Below, one piece after another: positions 17,612-25,407 of a stretch of 64,000 nt of DNA. The notes beneath the pieces were generated by a model, which searched no databases, was not told the origin of the DNA, and saw only the letters and a list, made by a program, of their open reading frames with translations. The position numbers and the translations under genes were made by a program. This DNA comes from JBCCFW01 sp039029535 (GTDB taxonomy: Bacteria > Acidobacteriota > JBCCFW01): contig JBCCFW010000005.1 in assembly GCA_039029535.1 (NCBI GenBank), forward strand, positions 1 through 64,000. Direction: 5' to 3'. The number at the start of each line of letters is the position of its first letter. Within the stretch, counting starts at the first letter, position 1.

Positions 17612-17652
17612 AACATTATGCGGCACAGCATTATGCTGTTCTGCATAATGTT
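17612..17652. promoter_or_regulatory. Nested palindromic operator at the start of the DUF234 ATPase gene
   Basis: AACATTATGC (17612-17621) and GCATAATGTT (17643-17652) are perfect inverted repeats. Between them ACAGCATTATGCTGT (17625-17639) is a palindrome around one central base. Three CATTATG-type half sites are thus packed into 41 AT-rich bases that reach into the start codon, as expected for a repressor site. Confidence 0.6.
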
Positions 17653-19063
17653 GTTCCTGGGTCGAAACGACGAAATCGAGCGTCTTGCCGCCCTGGCGAC
17701 CTCCGAGGAGGGAGGCCTCGCCGTCCTGCACGGACGTCGGCGCATCGGCAAGACCCGCCTGCTCCTGGAGTGGGCCAACCGTCACGACGGTCTCTACACC
17801 GTCGCCGATCAGTCGGCTCCCGAGATTCAGCGCCGCTACCTGGCCCAGTCCATCGCCAGCCGTTTCCCTGGCTTCGCCGACGTCACGTACCCGGACTGGT
17901 CCAGTCTCTTCGATCGGCTGGGCACCGAGGCGCAGTCCCAGGAGTGGCGAGGTCCTCTCATCCTGGACGAGCTGCCCTACCTCGTTGCAACGTCCCCGGA
18001 GGTGCCCAGCGTTCTCCAGCGCTTCGTCGATCACCACGCTCGCCAGAGCCGTCTCGTGTTGGCCGTAGCCGGCTCGAGCCAACGGATGATGCAGGGCATC
18101 GTCCTGTCGGCAAACGCACCGCTCTACGGGCGTGCTCGCGTGCTCTTGAAGCTCGGCCCACTGGAGCCCGGATGGGTTCTTCGCGTCTGGGGTGAAACCG
18201 CTCGTGATGCTGCCGAGTTTCACGCCGCTTGGGGAGGAGTGCCGCGTCATTGGGAGTTGGCGGTCGCGGAAGAGGGCTCGGTGCCGCAGCAAGTCGAACA
18301 CCTCGTTCTCGATCCCCTCGGCCCCCTGCACTCAGAGCCCGACCGACTCTTGGTGGAGGAGATCCCGACCAGCCGCGAGTTCCGCCCGCTTCTCGACGCC
18401 ATCGGTTCAGGCGCCCATCGAGTCTCCGAGATCGCCGGTCGCCTCGGCCGACCAGCCACCTCCCTCGCCCGCCCGCTCGATCGACTGCAGGAGATGGATC
18501 TCATCCGGCGGGAGGTTCCCTTCGGCGAGGATGAACGCAAGTCGAAGCGCAGCGTGTATCGGATGAACGACCCTTTCGTCCGACTTTGGTTTCGCGTGGT
18601 CGCCCCTCATCGGGCAGCACTGGCCAGTGGTACGAGCACCAGTCGTCGACGGCATCTCGAGCAGTCGTGGAAGGGGCTGCTCGGTTCCAGTTGGGAAGAT
18701 CTCACATGCGATCGTCTCCCCCATGTCGACGGACCACTCAGCAAGCTCGGCGCCTGGGAGCCCGGCCGCCGATGGTGGCAGGGAGCGGCTCCCGAGTGGG
18801 ATGTCGTGAGCCGTTCTGACAGCGGTGACCTGCTGCTCGGCGAAGCGAAGTGGAGCTCGCGCCCCGTGAGCAAGTCAGCGCTCGAGCGCATGGTGCGAGC
18901 GCTCGAGTCTCGTGACCCCCCTTCTCTCGGACGCGCGAACGAGACTGCCGAGGCTCAGCGCGTGCTCTTCGTGCCCGAGCTTGCGAAGGGCGTGCGCAAG
19001 AGGGTGCGTGACGTCTTGGTCGTGACCGCCGCAGAGCTCATCGGCAAGGTGGGACGACGCTGA
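17648..19063 (+). CDS. AAA ATPase of the archaeal ATPase/DUF234 type
   Basis: A 471-residue protein. I choose ATG 17648 because M-L-F-L-G-R-N-D-E-I-E-R-L is the usual beginning of this family; a longer reading frame exists upstream. Walker A is G-R-R-R-I-G-K-T-R-L, and Walker B is L-I-L-D-E-L-P-Y-L. A winged-helix segment follows near residues 245-300, then the C-terminal DUF234 nuclease-like region with G-E-A-K-W-S (acidic/Lys pattern typical of PD-(D/E)XK folds) near residue 400. These ATPases are common on chromosomes of archaea and anaerobic bacteria and are of unclear function, often suspected to be defence-related. Its own palindromic operator suggests autoregulation. Confidence 0.82.
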   Translation: MLFLGRNDEIERLAALATSEEGGLAVLHGRRRIGKTRLLLEWANRHDGLYTVADQSAPEIQRRYLAQSIASRFPGFADVTYPDWSSLFDRLGTEAQSQEWRGPLILDELPYLVATSPEVPSVLQRFVDHHARQSRLVLAVAGSSQRMMQGIVLSANAPLYGRARVLLKLGPLEPGWVLRVWGETARDAAEFHAAWGGVPRHWELAVAEEGSVPQQVEHLVLDPLGPLHSEPDRLLVEEIPTSREFRPLLDAIGSGAHRVSEIAGRLGRPATSLARPLDRLQEMDLIRREVPFGEDERKSKRSVYRMNDPFVRLWFRVVAPHRAALASGTSTSRRRHLEQSWKGLLGSSWEDLTCDRLPHVDGPLSKLGAWEPGRRWWQGAAPEWDVVSRSDSGDLLLGEAKWSSRPVSKSALERMVRALESRDPPSLGRANETAEAQRVLFVPELAKGVRKRVRDVLVVTAAELIGKVGRR

Positions 19064-19075
19064 GCCCGAGCCGCT

Positions 19076-19771
19076 TCACGGCGTCTCCCCCTCCCGCACC
19101 GCCCGCAGCAGCACCTCCCCCACGTCGAATCCCACTCCCAGCAACGCGGCGAGCTCGGCCTGATGGACCTGGTGGCCGGTGGCCATCAGGACGAGCTCGC
19201 CCCCATCGCTGAACGTCTCACGACCGCTCTCGGCGAAGGACAGGGACCGCTCCCGTGACGGCTGCAGTCGGGCTGCCACCCTGTACTTCGCGACCACCCG
19301 CGCCCGTGAGCGGTGGGAGACGTTCAGCGAGTAGACGATCCAGTCGTCATCACGCTCTCGATCGCCGAGGGAGGTCTCGAGGGACTCCCAATCCAGGCGC
19401 TGTCGGCGCAACACCTGCTCGTGACTCTCCCCCCGGGCCACGAGCTCCAACCACCACGACACGGGTTGATCGATCAGCGCGATGAAACCCTCGGCCTTGC
19501 ACAGGTCACGGCGGTAGCCCGAGATCACGAGCGTGTTCGCCTCGTCATCGGCGTGCATCGACTGGGTGATGACGTCGGAGGACTCCGTCAAGAGTCGTCG
19601 AACGTCACTCGCCAGCTGGTGCTTCAGGTGGAACGTCTGGCTCGTGATCCGCACCTGATCACGGTCGGCACGAGCTGGAGCCGCAACGATGAGCGCCCCT
19701 GCGACCAGCGCGGCACCGATGAGCTCACGCGAGACGAACGAAGAGCGTGGACGACGAGAACGAGAGCGCAC
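19076..19771 (-). CDS. Secreted protein with secretin N-domain-like region
   Basis: A 231-residue protein with an Arg-rich start and a signal peptide to about residue 36 (A-P-A-R-A-D). Residues 42-95 read T-F-H-L-K-H-Q-L-A-S-D-V-R-R-L-L then N-T-L-V-I-S-G and A-L-I-D, the pattern of the small N1/NolW-type domains of type II/III secretins. No secretin barrel follows; the rest resembles a beta-rich domain ending in R-E-G-E-T-P. It may be a stand-alone pilotin-like or accessory protein. It converges on the DUF234 ATPase with 12 bp between the stops. Moderate confidence on the domain, low on the role. Confidence 0.6.
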   Translation of the reverse strand: MRSRSRRPRSSFVSRELIGAALVAGALIVAAPARADRDQVRITSQTFHLKHQLASDVRRLLTESSDVITQSMHADDEANTLVISGYRRDLCKAEGFIALIDQPVSWWLELVARGESHEQVLRRQRLDWESLETSLGDRERDDDWIVYSLNVSHRSRARVVAKYRVAARLQPSRERSLSFAESGRETFSDGGELVLMATGHQVHQAELAALLGVGFDVGEVLLRAVREGETP

Positions 19772-19907
19772 GGCACCTCCCCCGCCCGGAGCCTTCTCGT
19801 CCGCTCCGGGCTCGACCGACGACGATGGCGATGTCGTCTTGGTCGGTGGTACGCGGCGTCTCGCGAGAGCGTCGGGTCAGGAAAGACAACCGATGCTCAG
19901 CGCTCGA

Positions 19908-20771
19908 TCAGAACAGGCGCTTGACCACTCGCTTGCGCTGCTCGGTCGTGCGACCCGCAGAGTCGGTCGCGCGCAGGACGACGAAGTTCTCGCCGCTCAC
20001 CAAGGTATCGTCGTCGACCCGCTCCTCGAAGTCCACCGTGCCCAGACGATCGCGCTGGCGGGCGATGGTCGCCATGGTCGAGGTGAGGTCCTTGCGGTGG
20101 AGCTGCTTGCCGTCCGGCGCCTCCACGATGATCTCGCCCGTCTGAAGACCCCGCCCCTCGACGAAGCCGCGGATGAGCAGGTCCGGCGTGAAGGTCCCCC
20201 GCCACGACAGCTCGACCTCGATGCGCGGCGCGTTGGGATCGACCGACGGCTCACGCGCGTCCGGCGGTGGAGGAGGCGGCGGCGTGCCGGTGCTCGGCTC
20301 CGAGGGACGCGTGCGACCGCCCATGTCGTTGCCCCGACGCGACGAGCTCCGCGTGGTCGCGCCACGACCGCTCACGAGCTGAGCGAGGTCCTGAGCGATG
20401 CCCGTCCAGGCCGCCGGCAGCGCCGCGCGCGGTTGCGCCCGCTGGTACGACGCCTCGGCCCGGACCGCCAGCGCGTCGAGGTCGGCGAGCAGGTCGGAGT
20501 GGTTGCCGCTCGGCGACGCCGACAGCCGGTCCGCCACGATGCGGCTCGCACCGGCGAAGGCCAGCACGTCCTGACGAAGGTCCTGGTCGCGCGGGCTCGT
20601 TCCCGCGTGCCGGCCCGCGAGGTCGGCCGAGAAGCGCTCCGCCGCCGCCGCGATCGAATGGGCGAGGCCGATCCGACGCAGCTCGGCATCAGTGGCCGCC
20701 GGGGCCGACGAACCGCCGAGGAGGACCGAGCTCAGGACCGTGAAGACGATGAGGCGGGACGTGACGCGCAT
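19908..20771 (-). CDS. Secreted protein with Pro-rich linker, unknown function
   Basis: A 287-residue protein with a signal peptide ending at S-S-A-P-A-A near residue 26. Residues 27-135 are helical and rich in Ala/Arg/Asp. Residues 140-175 are a low-complexity linker with P-P-P-P-P-P-P. The C-terminal 110 residues form a beta-rich domain beginning R-I-E-V-E-L-S-W-R-G and ending K-R-V-V-K-R-L-F, looking like an Ig-like fold. No family recognised. It lies upstream of the secretin-domain protein on the same strand with 136 bp between and could share its promoter. It is divergent from the Wbl gene. Confidence 0.6.
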   Translation of the reverse strand: MRVTSRLIVFTVLSSVLLGGSSAPAATDAELRRIGLAHSIAAAAERFSADLAGRHAGTSPRDQDLRQDVLAFAGASRIVADRLSASPSGNHSDLLADLDALAVRAEASYQRAQPRAALPAAWTGIAQDLAQLVSGRGATTRSSSRRGNDMGGRTRPSEPSTGTPPPPPPPDAREPSVDPNAPRIEVELSWRGTFTPDLLIRGFVEGRGLQTGEIIVEAPDGKQLHRKDLTSTMATIARQRDRLGTVDFEERVDDDTLVSGENFVVLRATDSAGRTTEQRKRVVKRLF

Positions 20772-21101
20772 GTCGTGGCTCCGTGATCGGACGCCCGCCG
20801 GAGGGGAGGGCCGCGGACGCCCGGCGCCCGATCATGCCGTTTCCGGCCCCGAGAGCGACGCGACTTTCCCGCGAGACCCCCACCCAGGCACCTGACGAGA
20901 CGGCCGTGTCGAGATCATCCGGCCGACCACGACCAGCTCCAGCGGCCGAGAAGCAACGTGACGAGATCATCCGGTCAGGGAACCACGAGCCCCGAAATCG
21001 CCTCCTCAGCGACTTGGCACGGCCGTTGCTGTCAAGCCGATTACAACGCTCACCGTCCTCAGCGACACCGTCCGTCGATTCCGTCCCACCGGAGTTCCCC
21101 C
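20772..21101. promoter_or_regulatory. 330-bp divergent region with direct repeats before the Wbl gene
   Basis: No gene is visible. CGAGATCATCCGG occurs twice, at 20910-20922 and 20962-20974, 52 bases apart (about five helical turns), and CCTCAGCGAC also occurs twice nearer the Wbl start. Paired direct repeats on one face of the helix suggest regulator sites for the Wbl gene or for the divergent secreted protein. Confidence 0.4.
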
Positions 21102-21395
21102 ATGAGTCTCGTCAAGGTCCTCGCCGATGCCCTCGGCTCCGTCACCCCCGACTGGTGGTCCCACGCTGCGTGTCGCGACGCCGAAGGACGCAACGCCTCC
21201 CTCTTCTTCTCACGCAACCAGGCCGAGCTCGAGATCGCCCAGTCGATCTGCGGCTCCTGCCCCGCGCGCCGTCAGTGCCTCCAGTCCGCGCTCGAAGACC
21301 GCGTCGACGAGGGCGTCTGGGGTGGCCAGATCTTCCAGGCCGGCAAGATCGTCGCGAAGCGCCGCCCCCGGGGACGGCCTCGCCGCGTCGCGTGA
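21102..21395 (+). CDS. WhiB-like (Wbl) Fe-S transcription regulator
   Basis: A 97-residue protein starting at ATG 21102 behind a GGAG site. It has the four conserved cysteines of the Wbl family, C24, C50, C53 and C59 (C-x25-C-x2-C-x5-C), preceded by W-W-S-H-A-A-C. The G-V-W-G-G turn is at 71-75, and a basic tail has R-R-P-R-G-R-P-R-R, an AT-hook-like RGRP core. In Actinobacteria such proteins carry a 4Fe-4S cluster, bind region 4 of the primary sigma factor and control development, redox response and drug tolerance. Here the gene sits 147 bp before an ECF sigma gene in a genome that otherwise does not look actinobacterial, so transfer is likely. Family call is strong; partner is inference. 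Confidence 0.88.
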   Translation: MSLVKVLADALGSVTPDWWSHAACRDAEGRNASLFFSRNQAELEIAQSICGSCPARRQCLQSALEDRVDEGVWGGQIFQAGKIVAKRRPRGRPRRVA

Positions 21396-21542
21396 GCCGC
21401 TGACCGCGAGGACCCCACGGGCCCTCGCCACGGGATGACGACGATCTCGTCCTGCGGTACGGTCGACCGCGACCATGCAGTCGGCCCATCGGACTCACCC
21501 CACGACGACGCACGCTGATCTCCCCGACCGCGAAGGTCGGGG

Positions 21543-22124
21543 ATGAGCGGTCACGACGACGTCCTCGGCACTCCTTCCTGGCTCCCCACGGAAGCCGACG
21601 CCGAGACCACGCAGCGTCTCCTCCCCCTCGTCTATGACGAGCTGCGCTCCCTCGCCCGCTCCTACCTGCGACGCGAGCGCCCCGACCACACGCTCCAGCC
21701 GACGGCCCTCGTCCACGAAGCCTTCCTCCGACTCGATGGGCGCGAGGACGGAGCCTTCAACGACCGCACTCACTTCTTCCGCGCCGCGGCGCTCGCCATG
21801 CGTCAGGTTCTCGTGGACCACGCGCGTCGCAAGAAGACCTCGAAGCGCGGTGACGGCCAACGCAACGTCACCCTCGACGAGCTGACTCCCGGCGGCGGCG
21901 AGACCGACGGCCGCGGCACGCAGGTCGACCTCATCGACCTCGACCGAGCGCTCACGCGTCTTGCCGAGCGCGCACCTCGTCAGTGCCGTGTCGTGGAGCT
22001 GCGTTGCTTCACGGGTCTCACGCTCCAGGAGACCAGCGAGGTGCTCGGTCTCTCCCGCTCGACCGTCGAGCACGACTGGCTCAGCGGCAAGGCCTTCCTG
22101 TCTCGCGAGCTGTCCCGGACGTGA
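21543..22124 (+). CDS. ECF RNA polymerase sigma factor (Sigma70_ECF type)
   Basis: A 193-residue sigma factor starting at ATG 21543. The region-2 signature L-P-L-V-Y-D-E-L-R-S-L-A-R-S-Y-L-R-R-E and L-Q-P-T-A-L-V-H-E-A-F-L-R-L is that of the ECF subgroup common in Planctomycetes, Acidobacteria and Myxobacteria. Region 4 is E-L-R-C-F-T-G-L-T-L-Q-E-T-S-E-V-L-G-L-S-R-S-T-V-E-H-D-W. No anti-sigma gene is adjacent. Instead the stop overlaps the start of a Ser/Thr kinase by GTGA, an arrangement typical of ECF factors thought to be controlled by phosphorylation. Confidence 0.93.
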   Translation: MSGHDDVLGTPSWLPTEADAETTQRLLPLVYDELRSLARSYLRRERPDHTLQPTALVHEAFLRLDGREDGAFNDRTHFFRAAALAMRQVLVDHARRKKTSKRGDGQRNVTLDELTPGGGETDGRGTQVDLIDLDRALTRLAERAPRQCRVVELRCFTGLTLQETSEVLGLSRSTVEHDWLSGKAFLSRELSRT

Positions 22125-25100
22125 GCGAGGACAACCCCGGACCGGATCTCTATCAGCGCGCCTGCGATCTCCTCGTCGAGCTCCGTCACATGAGCCCCGC
22201 CGAGCGTGAACGTGAGCTGACGCGCTGGCGCGACGAGGACCCCGAGCTCCACGCCGAGCTGAGCTCGCTGCTCGAGCACGGCGCGCTGGGAGGAGACGAC
22301 GACGCGCTCCGAGACCTGGTCAGGGAGCAAGCGGCCGAGCTGATGACCGAGCTCGAGCCGAGCCTCCCCGATCGCATCGGTCGCTACCGCGTGCTGCGCA
22401 GCCTCGGTGAGGGAGGGACAGGACACGTCTACGCCGCCGAGCAAGACGATCCCCGACGCACGATCGCCCTGAAGGTCCTGCGGAGCGGGCTCGCTTCACG
22501 CGAAGCCTGGCGACGCTTCCGCAACGAGGCCCGAGTCCTCGCGCGGCTGCGTCACCCGGGCATCGCGCACGTCCACGAGGCGGGCATCCTCGACGATCCC
22601 GCGGGCGGCGCTGGCTTGCCCTACATCGTCATGGAGCTCGTCGAGGGCCTCTCGCTCATCGAGCACGCCACGACGCGGGACCTGAGTCGGGCCGATCGGA
22701 TCCGCCTGCTCATCGCGACCTGTGACGCGGTGAGCCACGCCCATGAGAATGGGATCGTCCACCGCGATCTCAAGCCGGCCAACATCCTCGTGGACGCCAC
22801 TGGACAACCCCGCGTGCTCGACTTCGGAGCCGCGCGCGCCACGCGCTCCGACCAGGCCTGGACGACCCTGCAGACCCACGTCGGCCAGGTCCTCGGAACC
22901 CTCGTCTACATGAGCCCCGAGCAGGCCCGCGGCGACGTCGAGCTCATCGACGAGCGAACGGACGTCCACGCCCTCGGCGTCCTCGCGTTCGAGCTGTTGA
23001 GCGGTCGTCTCCCCCACGACGTCCGCAACAAGCCGCTGCCCGAGGCTGCCCGAATGATCAACGAGGGTGAGCCGCTCCGCCTGGGCCAGCTCGATCACTC
23101 ACTGCGTGGCGACCTCGAGGCCATCGTCGCCAAGGCTCTCGAGAGGGAGCCGAGCGATCGCTACCCGAGCGTGGCCGCGCTGCGGCACGACCTCGCCGAG
23201 CACCTCGCTGGTCGCCCCGTGACGGCTCGTTCTCCGACAGCACTGCAACGCAGTGCCCGGTTCGCCCGCCGTCACTGGGTCGTCACGCTCGCCGTGGGTG
23301 CCGTGATCGCCTCGCTCGGGATCGGCCTCGCTCTCGCGCTCGTCTCCGCTCGCGATGAACGACGCCAACGGGAACGCGCGGAGAGGACTTCGTACCGCGC
23401 CGCCATGTCGGCGGCCTCGCTGGCGCTGCAGGCCGGCGACGTCGGCACGGCGCGACGTCAGCTCGACGAGTCACCGCCGTCGTATCGTGGCTGGGAGTGG
23501 CATCACCTCCACGCCCGACTCGACGAGAGCACCGCTTCCGGCCCTGCTCCCGCCAACAGCACGCACCTGGCCGTCTCCCCTCGTGGTGATCGCCTGCTCA
23601 CCTGGTCTCCGAGCGGCGACGGTCACTTGATTCGACTGCCCGAGCTGACGGTGATGATGCGCTGGCCACACGACGGCGAAGGAGGTTGCTCGTTCGCTTT
23701 CTCGACGGACGGTCGCTCCGTCTCTCGTGCCTGCTGGGACGGCGTCGTCTCCCGACACGACGCCACGACCGGCGAGGAGGTCGAGCGAAGCGCGCCGGTG
23801 ACGCCGGCCCCGTCCCGGCTGTTCAGCCGCGACGGACGCAAGGTGCTCGTGCGGCGGCGCCACCACCACGTCTTGCTGGATCCACTCACGGGGGAACGAC
23901 TGTCCGAGCCCACCTGGAATCAGTCCGGCGCCGATCTCGCTCTCTCACCTGACGGATCCACGGTCGCCTACGCGTGGACCGACTATCAGGAGGTTCGCTT
24001 GCTCCGGGCCGGGACCTCGGAGCAGCTCGGCCTGCTGCACGGTCACTCCTTCGGCATCGACCGCGTGACCTGGGCTCCGGATGGGAGCGCATTGCTCACG
24101 GCCGCACGCGACCGCACGGTGCGTCACTGGGATCCCGTCGCTCGACGAGCGTCGTCGTTCGGCGTCTCGCCCGGCCACGGCGATCGACCGAGCGCCCTCG
24201 CGGTGAATCTCGACACGCAGCGCATGGCGAGCGCCGGTCAGGACGGAGCCATCCGGATCTCGAGTCTCGTCACCGGCACGGTCTCGAGCTCGCTGCTCGG
24301 TCACGCTGGCGCCGTGCACGACCTCGCGTGGAGCAAGTCCGACGGTGCGTTGTGGTCCCTCGGCTCAAGCGAGCTCCGACGTTGGGATGCCGAGCGACCC
24401 GGTGTCCGTGGCGTGCTGGGCCGACACGACCGCTATGCCTACTCGGTCGTCGAGGGACCGGAGCCAGGTCAGCTCACGAGCGCGGGTTGGGACGGGCTCG
24501 TGCGCACCTGGGACGGCACGACCGGTCGTGAGCTCGCACGCTTCCGACCCGCCGAGGACCCCGACGAGGTCGTCGTGCATGCCGGCTTCACGCCGGGCGG
24601 GCGTCGTTGGGCGCTCCTCGGAGACGGAAGCTGCGTGGCCTGGGATGCGGCCGGCGTGATCCTCGCCCGCACGGAGGACTCGCCCGATCACCTCGAGCCC
24701 CTCGCCGCCGCCCCCTGGGGAAATCCGCTCCTCTGGGAAGGCGATCACGCTTCCCCGATCGCTCCCGGTCGAGCACGGGGCCAGGCCGGGATGGTGCTCC
24801 TGGCGGCCTGGCATCCCGATCGTCAGCGCCATGCCTTCTTCGCGAGCAACGGCGAGGTCCTGATCGCCGATCGGAAGGGCGTCGTGCAACGGCGACTGAC
24901 GCCAACCACGGCTAGGAGGGGCTACGCGCTCCGCTTCGATCCAAGCGGGCGTCGACTGGCAGTCACGAGAAAGGACGACACGACGATCGTCCTCTGGGAC
25001 GTGGAGACCGGCACGATGACGCAAAGGCTCTCGGGTCACGCTCGGCCCGCCCTCTGCGTCGCCTGGTCGCCCGATGGTCGACGCCTGGCGAGCGGTGCCC

Positions 25101-25264
25101 ACGACCGCACGATCCGGCTGTGGGATCCCGCCACCGGCGACGAGCTCGTCGTCCTCCGTGGTCACGAGAGCTACGTCCACGGCCTCACCTGGAGCGCCGA
25201 CGGCGACACCCTGGTTTCGGCCTCGGGAGACGGGACCGTCCGGACCTGGACGACCGGCCGCTGA
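22121..25264 (+). CDS. Ser/Thr protein kinase, transmembrane, with WD40 repeats
   Basis: A 1047-residue Hanks-type kinase starting at GTG 22121. After an 80-residue helical N-terminus the kinase domain runs about 85-365: I-G-R-Y-R-V-L-R-S-L-G-E-G-G-T-G-H-V, A-L-K-V-L, V-H-R-D-L-K-P-A-N-I-L and D-F-G-A-A-R, with M-S-P-E-Q. One transmembrane helix lies near 385-410 (L-A-V-G-A-V-I-A-S-L-G-I-G-L). The outer part, about 480-1047, contains WD40 blades such as S-P-D-G-S-T-V-A and R-T-I-R-L-W-D-P-A-T-G-D, probably two propellers. It overlaps the ECF sigma gene and is the likely signal-sensing partner. Ligand unknown. Confidence 0.92.
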   Translation: MSEDNPGPDLYQRACDLLVELRHMSPAERERELTRWRDEDPELHAELSSLLEHGALGGDDDALRDLVREQAAELMTELEPSLPDRIGRYRVLRSLGEGGTGHVYAAEQDDPRRTIALKVLRSGLASREAWRRFRNEARVLARLRHPGIAHVHEAGILDDPAGGAGLPYIVMELVEGLSLIEHATTRDLSRADRIRLLIATCDAVSHAHENGIVHRDLKPANILVDATGQPRVLDFGAARATRSDQAWTTLQTHVGQVLGTLVYMSPEQARGDVELIDERTDVHALGVLAFELLSGRLPHDVRNKPLPEAARMINEGEPLRLGQLDHSLRGDLEAIVAKALEREPSDRYPSVAALRHDLAEHLAGRPVTARSPTALQRSARFARRHWVVTLAVGAVIASLGIGLALALVSARDERRQRERAERTSYRAAMSAASLALQAGDVGTARRQLDESPPSYRGWEWHHLHARLDESTASGPAPANSTHLAVSPRGDRLLTWSPSGDGHLIRLPELTVMMRWPHDGEGGCSFAFSTDGRSVSRACWDGVVSRHDATTGEEVERSAPVTPAPSRLFSRDGRKVLVRRRHHHVLLDPLTGERLSEPTWNQSGADLALSPDGSTVAYAWTDYQEVRLLRAGTSEQLGLLHGHSFGIDRVTWAPDGSALLTAARDRTVRHWDPVARRASSFGVSPGHGDRPSALAVNLDTQRMASAGQDGAIRISSLVTGTVSSSLLGHAGAVHDLAWSKSDGALWSLGSSELRRWDAERPGVRGVLGRHDRYAYSVVEGPEPGQLTSAGWDGLVRTWDGTTGRELARFRPAEDPDEVVVHAGFTPGGRRWALLGDGSCVAWDAAGVILARTEDSPDHLEPLAAAPWGNPLLWEGDHASPIAPGRARGQAGMVLLAAWHPDRQRHAFFASNGEVLIADRKGVVQRRLTPTTARRGYALRFDPSGRRLAVTRKDDTTIVLWDVETGTMTQRLSGHARPALCVAWSPDGRRLASGAHDRTIRLWDPATGDELVVLRGHESYVHGLTWSADGDTLVSASGDGTVRTWTTGR

Positions 25265-25407
25265 GGCCCTCCCGGCCGTTCACTCAGTCGAGCGAACTTT
25301 TTTCCGGCACCTTTCGGGCGGGACCGCGCTGTTCCCCGGTGAGCCACCGACGCCAACGCTCCGACGACACCCGCCGAGAGCCATCCCGTCGGTCAGGAGA
25401 CCGGGTC

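Noticed and set aside
15046..17778. Very long minus-strand frame opposite the HerA-like ATPase
   Set aside because: Composition typical of antisense frames in GC-rich DNA (Leu/Arg/Glu/Gln-rich); the plus strand has Walker motifs and a ribosome site.
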